Assembly: GCF_003315245.1 (NCBI RefSeq)
Contig: NZ_QNRT01000004.1
Location: 248,001-312,000, forward strand
Direction: 5' to 3'
DNA length: 64,000 bases
Origin: Arenicella xantha
GTDB taxonomy: Bacteria > Pseudomonadota > Gammaproteobacteria > Arenicellales > Arenicellaceae
In this document: one piece after another, positions 27,674 to 36,896 of the stretch
How the letters are laid out: each line of letters opens with the position of its first letter
How positions within the stretch are numbered: position 1 is the stretch's first letter
Notes under the pieces: model-generated
The model's database searches: none
What the model was told of the DNA's origin: nothing
Seen by the model: the letters and a program-made list of their open reading frames with translations, nothing else
Program-made: the position numbers and the translations under genes

Positions 27674-28924
27674 CTACACGTACAGTGACCGGAGTTCTGC
27701 CGCAAGTATTTCAAAGCCGCGGCGAATTCGATCTTCTGGTTGACCATAATTGATGCGAATGCACTCACGAGTGTGAGACCAGTTCGGGTCAATATCAATA
27801 AAGAACGCTTCGCCGGGAATAATGTAGACCTGTTTTTGTTTGAGTCGCGCATAGAGTTGGCTCGCGCTAATTGGCAAGTTTTCGCACCATAACCATAAAA
27901 AGAAGGCGCCTTCAGGTTTATGCAGTCTGACGGGTAAGTCGTTGAATACCTCATTGAAGATCGCCAAGGCAACGTCGAGCTTGTTGCGGTAAAACGGTTT
28001 AATGATGTTATTCGAGAGGTTTTCCATTTCACCATCTTGAATTAGACGTGTCATTAGCGCTGCGCCAACGCTGTTCGGCGCTAACGTAATGATTCCGCTT
28101 AAGGCGCTGATGGTTTGAGTAGCCTCAGTGTTGGCGATAACAATCCCGGTTCGTGCGCCAGGCAAGCCTAACTTCGAGAGCGACATGCACAGAATTGTGT
28201 CGTTATCCCACTCTAGATTGGCGTCGGCGTAAATCACATTAGGGAACGGTTGCCCGTAGGCATTGTCAATGATCAGCGGAATGTCGTGCTGCTTTGCTAA
28301 GAGTTTTAGTTTGGCTAGCTCATTGTCGCTCACTACATTGCCGGTAGGGTTGGTCGGTCTAGATAGGCAGATTGCCGCCACATCATCACCGATCTCTAAT
28401 GACTCAAAATCTACTCGGTATTTGAACTGTTGGTCGGGCAGTAACTCAATTTTAGGTGGGTTGGAGATAAACATATTGTCACTCAAGCCGGCATCAGCAT
28501 AGCCAACGTATTCAGGGCAAAGTGGGAACATGATTTTCTTGTTAGACCCATCGGGCATGTCGCCGGCGAGCGCATTGAATAGATAGAAAAAACTGTTCTG
28601 GCTGCCATTGGTAAGCGAGATATTTTCTGGTCCAACGTTCCAGTTGAATTGGCGGTTCAGATACTCGCTGAGAACCTGGCGAAAACTCTGCTCACCTTGC
28701 GGCCCATCGTAGATACCGATCATGCGCTCGAACAATTTATTTTCTATCAAGGTTTGCATCTCACGCCCAAACAAAGCTTGTGCTTCGGGAATAAAAGCAG
28801 GATTTCCACCACCTAGCATGCATAAGTCTGGATGGTTTGACGCATAGGCTTCTCCGAGGTCAACCATAAGTTGATTGATGGCTGATTGGCGAGTGAACTT
28901 GGTTCCGAATTTTGAAAGCTTCAT
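27674..28924 (-). CDS. avtA: Valine--pyruvate aminotransferase
   Basis: About 416 residues. Fold type I PLP aminotransferase. The start MKLSKFGTKFTRQSAINQLM resembles the E. coli AvtA N-terminus, which supports ATG at 28924 over the TTG at 28933. Core motifs include LGGGNPAFIPE, LTNGSQNSFFYLFNALAG, CLSRPTNPTGNV, IDNAYGQPFP, and the PLP-lysine motif MSLSKLGLPGARTG. AvtA makes valine from 2-oxoisovalerate with alanine. It stands next to a 2-hydroxyacid dehydrogenase in the same orientation. Confidence 0.92.
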   Translation of the reverse strand: MKLSKFGTKFTRQSAINQLMVDLGEAYASNHPDLCMLGGGNPAFIPEAQALFGREMQTLIENKLFERMIGIYDGPQGEQSFRQVLSEYLNRQFNWNVGPENISLTNGSQNSFFYLFNALAGDMPDGSNKKIMFPLCPEYVGYADAGLSDNMFISNPPKIELLPDQQFKYRVDFESLEIGDDVAAICLSRPTNPTGNVVSDNELAKLKLLAKQHDIPLIIDNAYGQPFPNVIYADANLEWDNDTILCMSLSKLGLPGARTGIVIANTEATQTISALSGIITLAPNSVGAALMTRLIQDGEMENLSNNIIKPFYRNKLDVALAIFNEVFNDLPVRLHKPEGAFFLWLWCENLPISASQLYARLKQKQVYIIPGEAFFIDIDPNWSHTRECIRINYGQPEDRIRRGFEILAAELRSLYV

Positions 28925-28981
28925 AATGTGCAAACTGTTGCTGCTGAGAGAATTAGTGGTTTTAGCTTGGGGGCGAATATT

Positions 28982-29956
28982 TCACGAGACTAGGTTTAAT
29001 GCTTGGTTTGCCAGAAAGGCAGTTACGTTAGATGAAACCGTATTCGCTAACTGCTGCATTGCTTGTTCCGACGCCCAAGCGGTATGCGGCGTAATGATAA
29101 CATTGTCATGCTTGGCAAGTGACAGTAAGGGCGAGGTGTCACGCGGAGGCTCTTCAACTAATACATCAAAGGCTATGCCGCCCAAGTGGTTTTGTTGCAG
29201 CGCTTCTAGGGTCGCTTGCTCGTTGACAATTCCGCCTCTAGCGGTGTTGATCAATATTGCGCCAGCGGGCATTAGAGCCAGTTCCTTTGAGCCTATGAGG
29301 TTGTGCGTCGCGTCGTTTAAGCTGCAATGAATACTCAGCACATCACTGCTCGACAATAGAGAATTTAAGTCTTCTGCCTTGTCATAGGGTACCGCGTGTT
29401 CAGACCTTGAATGGTACGCAACGCGCATGCCGAGGGCTTGACCGAGTTGTGCGGTCGCTTGACCGATTTCGCCCATGCCAATAATGCCGAGCCGGGCACC
29501 TTTAAGGTCGAGAATAGGGCGATCGAACACGCAGAAAGCGGAACTGCGTTGCCATGCTCCTTCGATTACACGTTGTCGGTAGCGAATTAGTTGCCGTCGT
29601 AACATTAGGGCGCTGGCAATTACATGCTCCGAAACGGTCGTTGCGGCGTAGCTCGGTACGTGACTGACCGATACGCCTAAGGATCGTGCCCCATCAATAT
29701 CTATAATGTTGTATCCAGTGGCGGTCACTGCGATGTGCCGAATCGTCGGGCAAGCGGTGAGAATTGCTTTGCTAATGGGCACTTTGTTGGTGAGCACAAT
29801 AGTAGCCCCGGTGCATCGTTCCAGTATTTGCTCTGGTTTAGTGCTCGGGTAATTCAGCCACTCGTGTGGTTGGGGCGGAGGCGCTATTCGAATTCGTTCT
29901 GGTAAGCCATTTTGGTCCAGAAAGACAATGCGCGGTAGCTGGTTAGAAGTCTGCAT
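28982..29956 (-). CDS. D-2-hydroxyacid dehydrogenase (glycerate dehydrogenase/hydroxypyruvate reductase type)
   Basis: 324 residues. D-isomer-specific NAD-dependent dehydrogenase: NAD-binding GARLGIIGMGEIGQATAQ, Arg in INTARGGIVNE, Glu in DVLVEEPP, and catalytic His in ITPHTAWAS. VSHVPSYAATTVSEHVIA is the catalytic-domain motif seen in glycerate dehydrogenases (HprA). Substrate is likely hydroxypyruvate/glycerate but related enzymes use other 2-oxoacids. Its closeness to the glycerate kinase operon is suggestive. It is divergent from glpK with a ~98 bp shared upstream region. Confidence 0.85.
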   Translation of the reverse strand: MQTSNQLPRIVFLDQNGLPERIRIAPPPQPHEWLNYPSTKPEQILERCTGATIVLTNKVPISKAILTACPTIRHIAVTATGYNIIDIDGARSLGVSVSHVPSYAATTVSEHVIASALMLRRQLIRYRQRVIEGAWQRSSAFCVFDRPILDLKGARLGIIGMGEIGQATAQLGQALGMRVAYHSRSEHAVPYDKAEDLNSLLSSSDVLSIHCSLNDATHNLIGSKELALMPAGAILINTARGGIVNEQATLEALQQNHLGGIAFDVLVEEPPRDTSPLLSLAKHDNVIITPHTAWASEQAMQQLANTVSSNVTAFLANQALNLVS

Positions 29957-30053
29957 ATCTGCATTGTAGTGCAGTTGGTTTGCGCGTCAAAATCCCGTAC
30001 ACTGACACGCGCGGTAAGCGCCATTAGCCATCAATAAAAATAAGAGAATTAGC

Positions 30054-31547
30054 GTGAAAAAACAAATGATTATCGCTCTGGATCAAGGCACCACCAGCTC
30101 CCGAGCTGTGTTGTTTGACCATGACGCAGACATTGTCGACGTCGAGCAACAAGAGTTTACCCAGCATTACCCCAAGTCAGGTTGGGTTGAGCACGATGCT
30201 AACGAAATTTGGGATACTCAGTTTGGTGTACTACAAAAGCTCGTTGCGGCCAATCAGTTACGCCCTGATGATATCGCTGCGATTGGCATCACTAATCAGC
30301 GCGAGACTACCATCGTTTGGAATCGCCATACCGGCGAACCGGTTTACAACGCTATTGTCTGGCAAGATCGACGCACCGCGGCGCGCTGTGACGAAATTGC
30401 TGAAGCGGGTTGGAAAGACCGGATTGAGCAAAAGACTGGCCTGGTCATCGATGCGTATTTTTCGGCTAGTAAAATTCAATGGGTTCTCGATAACGTCGAA
30501 GGCGCAAGGTCGCTGGCCGACGCCGGTGATTTATTGTTTGGCACAGTCGATAGTTGGCTTATTTGGAAGCTAACCGATGGTGCCGTGCATGCCACCGACG
30601 CCAGCAATGCGGCCCGCACTATGTTGCTGAATATTGATTCGGGTCAGTGGGACCCTGAGTTGCTTGAATTGTTTACGGTTCCAGCGTCGATGTTGCCGGA
30701 AGTTAAAGGCAGTTCGGATGATTTTGGTGTGGTTAGTTTTCAAGGGAAATCTGTGCCGATTGCCGGTGTGGCTGGCGACCAGCAAGCCGCTTTATTTGGG
30801 CAGACTTGTTTTGAGAAAGGTATGGCAAAAAACACCTATGGCACGGGTTGTTTTATGCTCATGAATACTGGCTCAGAAAGAGTCAAAAGCCAATCTGGCC
30901 TGTTAAGTACGATTGCGTGGTCGATTGACGGTAAGTTGACTTATGCGCTCGAAGGTAGTGTCTTTATTGCGGGGGCCGCGGTGCAATGGCTACGCGACGA
31001 ACTTCAGTTTATTGAATCAGCGAGTGATTCCGAAGCGTTAGCCGCGCAAGCAAACCCTGAGAGTAATGTGGTTGTTGTGCCAGCGTTTGCTGGGCTCGGC
31101 GCCCCACATTGGGATATGTATGCGCGCGGTGCGATTTTTGGTTTGACCCGTGACTCTGGTCGTGCAGAAATCGCCAAGGCAACGCTGCAATCGTTAGCCT
31201 ATCAAATATACGACGTACTTGAGGCAATGCAAAAAGACAGCGGTATTTCTCTTAGCCAGCTTAATGTTGACGGCGGCGCCATTGCTAATGATTTCCTGGC
31301 GCAGTTTCAGGCGGATGTTTTGCAAAAGTCAGTGGTTCGACCAAAAGTATTGGAGTCAACGGCCCTAGGCGCGGCCTATTTAGCGGGGCTCAAAGTGGCT
31401 TATTGGACGCTGGAGGATTTGTCGCGAGTACGCGAAATAGAACGTGAGTTCAAACCTCGTTTACCTAAAGAAAAAATTGATGCATTACTAAAGCAATGGA
31501 ATAAAGCGGTTGAACGAAGTAAGCAATGGGTAGAGTCCGATGAATGA
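30054..31547 (+). CDS. glpK: Glycerol kinase
   Basis: 497 residues, typical. FGGY carbohydrate kinase producing glycerol 3-phosphate. The N-terminal ATPase motif is ALDQGTTSSRAVLFD; glycerol contacts appear in TNQRETT and YFSASKIQW; GVAGDQQAALFGQ and the C-terminal DGGAIANDFLAQFQADVL and GAAYLAGL are as in the family. The start is GTG, preceded by AAGAGAA. The ORF overlaps slyX by 8 bp. No glpF or glpD is adjacent. Confidence 0.97.
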   Translation: MKKQMIIALDQGTTSSRAVLFDHDADIVDVEQQEFTQHYPKSGWVEHDANEIWDTQFGVLQKLVAANQLRPDDIAAIGITNQRETTIVWNRHTGEPVYNAIVWQDRRTAARCDEIAEAGWKDRIEQKTGLVIDAYFSASKIQWVLDNVEGARSLADAGDLLFGTVDSWLIWKLTDGAVHATDASNAARTMLLNIDSGQWDPELLELFTVPASMLPEVKGSSDDFGVVSFQGKSVPIAGVAGDQQAALFGQTCFEKGMAKNTYGTGCFMLMNTGSERVKSQSGLLSTIAWSIDGKLTYALEGSVFIAGAAVQWLRDELQFIESASDSEALAAQANPESNVVVVPAFAGLGAPHWDMYARGAIFGLTRDSGRAEIAKATLQSLAYQIYDVLEAMQKDSGISLSQLNVDGGAIANDFLAQFQADVLQKSVVRPKVLESTALGAAYLAGLKVAYWTLEDLSRVREIEREFKPRLPKEKIDALLKQWNKAVERSKQWVESDE

Positions 31548-31749
31548 AGACGCGCTCCATGACTTGCAGGTGAAAGTCGCGTTCTTAGAAGACGCAATGG
31601 TAAAGTTGAGTGATGAGTATTACGCTCAGCAACGAGAGCTGGCTGAGCTGAAATCAAAATACGCAAGTTTAGTGGTGCGAATGCGTAGTTTGCCGTCACA
31701 AGAAGACGGCGATAGCCATAGCAGCGATGAGCGTCCACCTCATTATTAG
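31540..31749 (+). CDS. slyX: SlyX family coiled-coil protein
   Basis: 69 residues. Short heptad-rich helix (LQVKVAFLEDAMVKLSDEYYAQQRELAEL) followed by a polar tail ending RPPHY, which is the SlyX signature end. The function of SlyX is unknown; the name comes from neighbourhood with slyD in E. coli. It overlaps the end of glpK by 8 bp and is in a different frame, so it is translationally coupled. Confidence 0.88.
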   Translation: MNEDALHDLQVKVAFLEDAMVKLSDEYYAQQRELAELKSKYASLVVRMRSLPSQEDGDSHSSDERPPHY

Positions 31750-31811
31750 GCGTATAATGGTAGAGTCCGGCGCGTGATTAACGATTCAAACTAATTACAG
31801 TAAGCAATTAG

Positions 31812-31845
31812 TTGACTTTGCTAATTATACTGTATAAATTAACAG
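31812..31845 (+). promoter_or_regulatory. recA promoter with LexA (SOS) box
   Basis: The 16-base sequence CTGTATAAATTAACAG at 31830-31845 fits the LexA consensus CTGT-N8-ACAG exactly. A -35-like TTGACT lies at 31812-31817; a -10 would fall inside the LexA box (TAAATT at 35-40 with 17-bp spacing), so bound repressor would block polymerase. It sits about 45 bp before the recA start. Direct DNA-damage control of recA by LexA follows from family knowledge. Confidence 0.85.
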
Positions 31846-31888
31846 TTATTGAAATTGAGCAAACAAAATACCCCTGTTGGAGAAAATA

Positions 31889-32947
31889 ATGGACGACAAT
31901 AAACAAAAAGCGCTGGCAGCAGCGTTAACGCAAATTGAGCGACAATATGGAAAGGGTTCGGTCATGCGTATGGGAGATGACGGAATTGGTACCGGTATTG
32001 AAGCCATACCAACCGGTTCTCTAGGACTCGATATTGCTTTAGGTATCGGGGGATTGCCAAAAGGTCGAGTAATCGAAATTTATGGCCCAGAATCTTCCGG
32101 CAAAACCACTCTAACATTACAGGTTATTGCTGAAGCTCAGAAAATGGGCGGCACTGCGGCATTCATTGATGCGGAGCACGCCTTGGATCCTAAGTATGCT
32201 GAAAGACTTGGGGTCAACATTGAAGAGCTCTTAGTTTCTCAACCAGATACTGGTGAGCAAGCATTAGAAATTACCGATATGTTGGTCCGTTCAGCCGCGG
32301 TTGACGTGATTGTTATTGATTCGGTCGCAGCGCTCACACCAAAAGCTGAGATTGAAGGAGATATGGGTGATTCCCATATGGGACTGCAAGCACGGCTTAT
32401 GTCTCAAGCATTACGTAAGTTGACGGCTAACATTCAGAAAGCCAACACAATGGTTATTTTTATTAACCAGATTCGTATGAAAATTGGCGTTATGTTTGGC
32501 AATCCAGAGACTACTACGGGTGGTAATGCACTTAAGTTTTATGCGTCCGTGCGCTTAGATATTCGTCGTATCGGCGCTATCAAGAAAGGCGATGAAATAT
32601 ACGGCAACCAGACTCGAGTAAAGGTTGTTAAGAACAAAGTTGCCCCGCCATTTAAGCAAACTGAATTCGATATTCTTTATAACGAGGGCATTTCGCGAGA
32701 GAGTGAGTTGATCACGCTAGGCGTTGAACACAATATTGTCGAAAAATCCGGTGCTTGGTACAGCTACGACGGCACTCGAATTGGTCAGGGTAAAGATAAT
32801 GTTCGTGACTATCTGAAAGAGCATAAAGAAACGGCTAACGAAATCGAAGTAAAGATCCGCGCCGCTCTAGGTGTAGGTGTTGAAGAAGAAAGGTCCAAAG
32901 CTAAAGGAAAGTCAAAAGCCAATGTTGATAAGGCTGAAGCCGAATAA
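31889..32947 (+). CDS. recA: Recombinase RecA
   Basis: 352 residues, E. coli size. Walker A GPESSGKT (residues 66-73), Walker [14 protein letters not shown]-binding loop L1 around [13 protein letters not shown]2 [21 protein letters not shown]. The frame reaches a TTG at 31877, but the ATG at 31889 gives the standard [13 protein letters not shown] opening. The C-terminal tail is acidic with Lys-rich repeats ([16 protein letters not shown]). A LexA box lies upstream and recX follows. Confidence 0.98.
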   Translation: MDDNKQKALAAALTQIERQYGKGSVMRMGDDGIGTGIEAIPTGSLGLDIALGIGGLPKGRVIEIYGPESSGKTTLTLQVIAEAQKMGGTAAFIDAEHALDPKYAERLGVNIEELLVSQPDTGEQALEITDMLVRSAAVDVIVIDSVAALTPKAEIEGDMGDSHMGLQARLMSQALRKLTANIQKANTMVIFINQIRMKIGVMFGNPETTTGGNALKFYASVRLDIRRIGAIKKGDEIYGNQTRVKVVKNKVAPPFKQTEFDILYNEGISRESELITLGVEHNIVEKSGAWYSYDGTRIGQGKDNVRDYLKEHKETANEIEVKIRAALGVGVEEERSKAKGKSKANVDKAEAE

Positions 32948-33033
32948 ATTTGGTAGTGCAGTTTTGGCTTGGCTTTTGAGCTAGTAATAGTTAGCAAATA
33001 GGTAGTTTGTAAACAAATATTTTGAGAAATTGA

Positions 33034-33786
33034 ATGCGTATCATTAAGCCTTCAAGGCGACCACGGACAGGTCAACTCAATCGCCAAGCCAGTTCATCAT
33101 CTGATCAAGGTGATGAACTTCGCGTTCGCCAGGATACGCAGCGTGAAAATTCAAATACAACAAGTCAGGGCTGGGATGCTCATGAACTTGAAGATAGGCT
33201 GCGTAAAATTAGGCAGTCTCGCGACTTGACCGCTGGTTCAGCGGGTTCCCAGGCTGATTCAATTCAAAGCGGCGAGTCATTGGCAGTTACTTCTGAGGAT
33301 TTAGGCGAAGCAGACGCGCTGGATGTTCGAAAGAAACAGTATTTAGTATTGCAATCAAAGGCGATTCGTTTATTGGCAATGCGTGAGCACAGTGTAAAGG
33401 AGTTACATACCAAGTTATCAAGTAAAGCCGAAGGCTTCATCGATCTTGTGGATGCGGTGATTGAGGAAATGCTTAACGAAGGCTATCTAAGCAATGATCG
33501 ATTCGCGGAGAGCTATACTCGGTCTAGGCTTGCACGCGGTTTTGGACCAGTGAAAATTAAGTTGGAGCTTCAGAATAAAGGAATTGAAGCTAGCCTTGCT
33601 GATGAATACATTGATGCGCGGTCGGGGCATTGGCTAGACGCGGCGATTAAGCAGTACCATAAAAAGTATGGAGATGCGGTGGTTAGCGACTATAATGATT
33701 GGTCGAAGCGAGCTAGGTTCTTACAAGGTCGTGGCTTCACCATGGACCATATTCATATTGTGGTTCCAACAGTAGTCCAAGACTAG
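33034..33786 (+). CDS. recX: Regulatory protein RecX with a long N-terminal extension
   Basis: 250 residues, against about 166 in E. coli. The RecX core of three helical repeats starts near residue 105 (KKQYLVLQSKAIRLLAMREHS), with NDRFAESYTRSRLARGFGPVKIKLELQNKGI and GRGFTMDHIH typical of the family. Residues 1-100 are polar, rich in Gln, Ser, Asp and Arg, and look disordered. RecX inhibits or remodels RecA filaments. It lies 86 bp after recA and is probably co-transcribed. Confidence 0.93.
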   Translation: MRIIKPSRRPRTGQLNRQASSSSDQGDELRVRQDTQRENSNTTSQGWDAHELEDRLRKIRQSRDLTAGSAGSQADSIQSGESLAVTSEDLGEADALDVRKKQYLVLQSKAIRLLAMREHSVKELHTKLSSKAEGFIDLVDAVIEEMLNEGYLSNDRFAESYTRSRLARGFGPVKIKLELQNKGIEASLADEYIDARSGHWLDAAIKQYHKKYGDAVVSDYNDWSKRARFLQGRGFTMDHIHIVVPTVVQD

Positions 33787-34029
33787 CGACAGATAGCTGC
33801 TAAATTAATAATCTAGCGTTCTTTTTAAGTGCTCTACTATTTCTGACAGTTAGTTTCTTGTTTGCGACTATGATGCCCGTATACCGCTACACGTAAACAG
33901 CGTTTGTCGATACGGTGTTTGCTGAAGGTCGTATGCATCGCTACAATCTCGCGTCGAAAGAGAATTATGCATAACTTGTAACTTTGCATGCATCTCGTTG
34001 TTTCGTGGATGTGAGTCGCTCTAGGGCGA

Positions 34030-34035
34030 TATAAT
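34030..34035 (+). promoter_or_regulatory. -10 element upstream of alaS
   Basis: A perfect TATAAT lies about 66 bp before the alaS start. No good -35 is found at the right distance, so it is a tentative promoter. Confidence 0.4.
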
Positions 34036-34100
34036 AAAATTCCGTTTTAGATATTAACTATGCCACTCAAACGCCAAATTTGGCAACTCCGATTACTATA

Positions 34101-36704
34101 ATGATGAAAACTGCTGATATAAGACAACGCTTTTTGGAATTCTTTACTGAGCGCGGACACACTCAAGTTGCCAGTAGTTCTTTAGTGCCTGGAGATGACC
34201 CAACCCTGTTATTTACCAATGCTGGCATGGTGCAGTTTAAAGATTTATTTCTTGGTAATCAGCAGGCTGATTACGTTCGTGCGACTTCATCGCAACGTTG
34301 TGTTCGAGCGGGCGGCAAGCATAACGATCTCGAGAACGTTGGGTACACTGCGCGCCACCATACTTTTTTTGAAATGTTGGGGAACTTCAGCTTCGGAGAT
34401 TACTTTAAACGCGAAGCGATCGAGTTTGCTTGGCAATTTCTGACGGTTGAACTAGGCCTACCTGCTGAGAAGTTATGGGTCACGGTCTATGAAAAAGACG
34501 ATGAAGCTGCTGACATATGGCTAAATGAGATGGGCGTGAGCGAAGAGCGGTTCGCGCGAATCGGTGAGAAAGATAATTTCTGGTCAATGGGTGATGTTGG
34601 TCCATGCGGGCCATGCAGTGAAATATTCTATGATCATGGCGAACAATATTGGGGTGGCCCTCCTGGAACACCAGATGAAGACGGTGATCGATTTATTGAA
34701 ATCTGGAATCTCGTCTTCATGCAATATGATCGCTCCAGTGACGGCACGTTAACGCCGCTGCCTAAGCCTTCGGTTGACACCGGTATGGGACTTGAACGCA
34801 TTGCCGCCGTTATGCAACATGTGAATAACAATTACGAAATTGATTTGTTTGATAATCTCATTAGTGAGATTTGTTCAGTATTAGGTGTCCAAGATCGTAA
34901 GCATCATTCGGTGCGGGTAATCGCCGACCATATCCGTTCGTGTTCTTTTCTAATCGTTGACGGTGTTCTGCCATCACGGGAAGGGCGAGGGTATGTTGTG
35001 AGACGAATTATTCGTCGTGCTATACGTCATGGTTATCAATTGGGCGGCGAGACGCCTTTCTTTTATAAATTGGTTGCCGCATTGGTAAAGGAAATGGGTG
35101 CGGCTTATCCAGAGCTTATAGAGCAGCAGAGTGTGATTGAAGACGCGCTAAAAAAAGAGGAGCTTCGATTCGCTGAGACGTTAGATCAAGGATTAAAGAT
35201 ACTTGACCAAAAAGCTTCTGAGATATCGGGCAAGCAGTTACCAGGTGATGTGGTTTTCTTGCTTTATGATACCTATGGATTTCCCGCGGATTTAACCGCG
35301 GATGTTGCTCGAGAGCGTGGCTTAACAATTGATCAAGCTGGCTTTGAAGCATTAATGGAGCAACAGCGTGAGCGCGCACGCGCTAGTAGTCAATTCGCTG
35401 CACAAGATTCGGTTGTGATTCAGGTAGAAGCACCTACTGAGTTTGTTGGATACGATAACTTGACCAACTCAGGAAACGTGTTAGCAATCAATTTGGGTGG
35501 TGATGATGTAGCGCGCGCGGAGTCTGAATCTGACATTATCGTGGTGTTAGATACCACGCCATTTTATGCAGAAGGCGGTGGACAGGTTGGTGACGCTGGA
35601 ATACTCAAATCAGATTCAGGCACGGTTGCTATTGACGACTGTCGTAAAGCACCGAATGGAGCCTTTTATCACATTGGCCGAGTCGTTGATGGGTATTTGT
35701 CGGTTGGCGATCAGGTGCAGATTAGCGTTGATGCCGAGGCTCGGCATGCGACCCAAGCAAATCACTCGGCCACACACTTATTGCATGCTGCCCTTAAATT
35801 AGTATTGGGTAAGCATGTGCAACAGAAGGGCTCATTGGTCAATTCCGAACGCTTACGTTTTGATTTTTCGCATGACGCTCCTGTAAGCCCCGAGCAAATT
35901 ACTGAAATAGAAGGCTTAGTTAATGCGGAGATATTTAGCCAGCAAACGGTAAGCTCCGAGATAATGGCAATTGATCAAGCTAAGGCGGCTGGCGCAGAAG
36001 CCCTTTTTGGAGAAAAGTACGGTGCAGAGGTTCGGACCATTTCAATGGGGCAGTTCTCGCTAGAATTGTGCGGAGGAACCCACGTTGGTAATACCTCTGA
36101 AATTGGTTTATTTAAGATCATCAGCGAGTCAGGTGTGGCGGCTGGAGTGCGTCGAATTGAGGCTGTCACTCGTCGTGGTGCAGTAGCATGGGCTAACGAG
36201 CAAGCTTCTATGCTGCGCAATGCGGCTGGCATGTTGAAGACCGATCCGGCAAGTTTGTCGAAAAGAATCGAACAACTGCAAGGAAATCTGAAATCTTTAG
36301 AAGCTGACAAGAAGAAGCTACAAACTTTGCTCGCGAGTGGTGCTGGCGGTAGTGATCTAGAGTCTAAAGTTAAAACAGTGGGGGAGATCTCGTTGTTGAC
36401 TGCGGTGCTTGAAGGGGCAGACAAAGATCTTTTGCGCCAAACTATAGATAGTTTTAAAGATAAGCACCAAGCTGGCATTATTGTGTTGGGTGCTGAAATC
36501 GACGGTAAAGTTAAGCTATCAGCCGGTGTGTCAAAGTCAATTTCTAAAGCGTATCCGGCGGGTAAGATTATCCAGCACATAACCGCTTTGGCTGATGGTC
36601 GTGGCGGTGGCCGCCCCGATATGGCGGAAGGAGGCATTCCTGATGCGTCGAACTTGACAGTCTGTCTTGATGCGGTAGAGCCTTGGGTAGTCGCCCAGAG
36701 CTAA
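34101..36704 (+). CDS. alaS: Alanine--tRNA ligase
   Basis: About 867 residues, family size. Class II synthetase core at the N-terminus (motif 2 area with FFEMLGNFSFGDYFK; ATP site GPCGPCSEIFYDHG), tRNA-recognition helices, then an editing domain with HxxxH in ANHSATHLLHAAL and CxxxH in LELCGGTHVGNTSEIG, and the C-terminal C-Ala domain with a DHHA1-like GGGRPDMAEGG motif. The frame reaches a TTG at 34080; ATG at 34101 or 34104 gives the normal start before TADIRQRFLEFF. Between recX and lysC, as usual. Confidence 0.97.
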   Translation: MMKTADIRQRFLEFFTERGHTQVASSSLVPGDDPTLLFTNAGMVQFKDLFLGNQQADYVRATSSQRCVRAGGKHNDLENVGYTARHHTFFEMLGNFSFGDYFKREAIEFAWQFLTVELGLPAEKLWVTVYEKDDEAADIWLNEMGVSEERFARIGEKDNFWSMGDVGPCGPCSEIFYDHGEQYWGGPPGTPDEDGDRFIEIWNLVFMQYDRSSDGTLTPLPKPSVDTGMGLERIAAVMQHVNNNYEIDLFDNLISEICSVLGVQDRKHHSVRVIADHIRSCSFLIVDGVLPSREGRGYVVRRIIRRAIRHGYQLGGETPFFYKLVAALVKEMGAAYPELIEQQSVIEDALKKEELRFAETLDQGLKILDQKASEISGKQLPGDVVFLLYDTYGFPADLTADVARERGLTIDQAGFEALMEQQRERARASSQFAAQDSVVIQVEAPTEFVGYDNLTNSGNVLAINLGGDDVARAESESDIIVVLDTTPFYAEGGGQVGDAGILKSDSGTVAIDDCRKAPNGAFYHIGRVVDGYLSVGDQVQISVDAEARHATQANHSATHLLHAALKLVLGKHVQQKGSLVNSERLRFDFSHDAPVSPEQITEIEGLVNAEIFSQQTVSSEIMAIDQAKAAGAEALFGEKYGAEVRTISMGQFSLELCGGTHVGNTSEIGLFKIISESGVAAGVRRIEAVTRRGAVAWANEQASMLRNAAGMLKTDPASLSKRIEQLQGNLKSLEADKKKLQTLLASGAGGSDLESKVKTVGEISLLTAVLEGADKDLLRQTIDSFKDKHQAGIIVLGAEIDGKVKLSAGVSKSISKAYPAGKIIQHITALADGRGGGRPDMAEGGIPDASNLTVCLDAVEPWVVAQS

Positions 36705-36896
36705 ACGATCAATGTTATAGGGTGTATTTAAGCCAATAAGCGAAGCAAGTATGGGTGTTTTGTGAGCATCTGATGAATTAGTGCGCTAATTGCCTGAGAA
36801 GGATTTACAGTGCCTCATAAACCATGTTTAATCGCGCTTCGCTTTTTATTTATACCCACCAGCCTTGTTATTCATGGTTGGTATTGAGATTGTTCG

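Noticed and set aside
36705-36896. Possible lysine riboswitch before lysC
   Set aside because: The conserved riboswitch core sequences were not found in this 190-bp leader.
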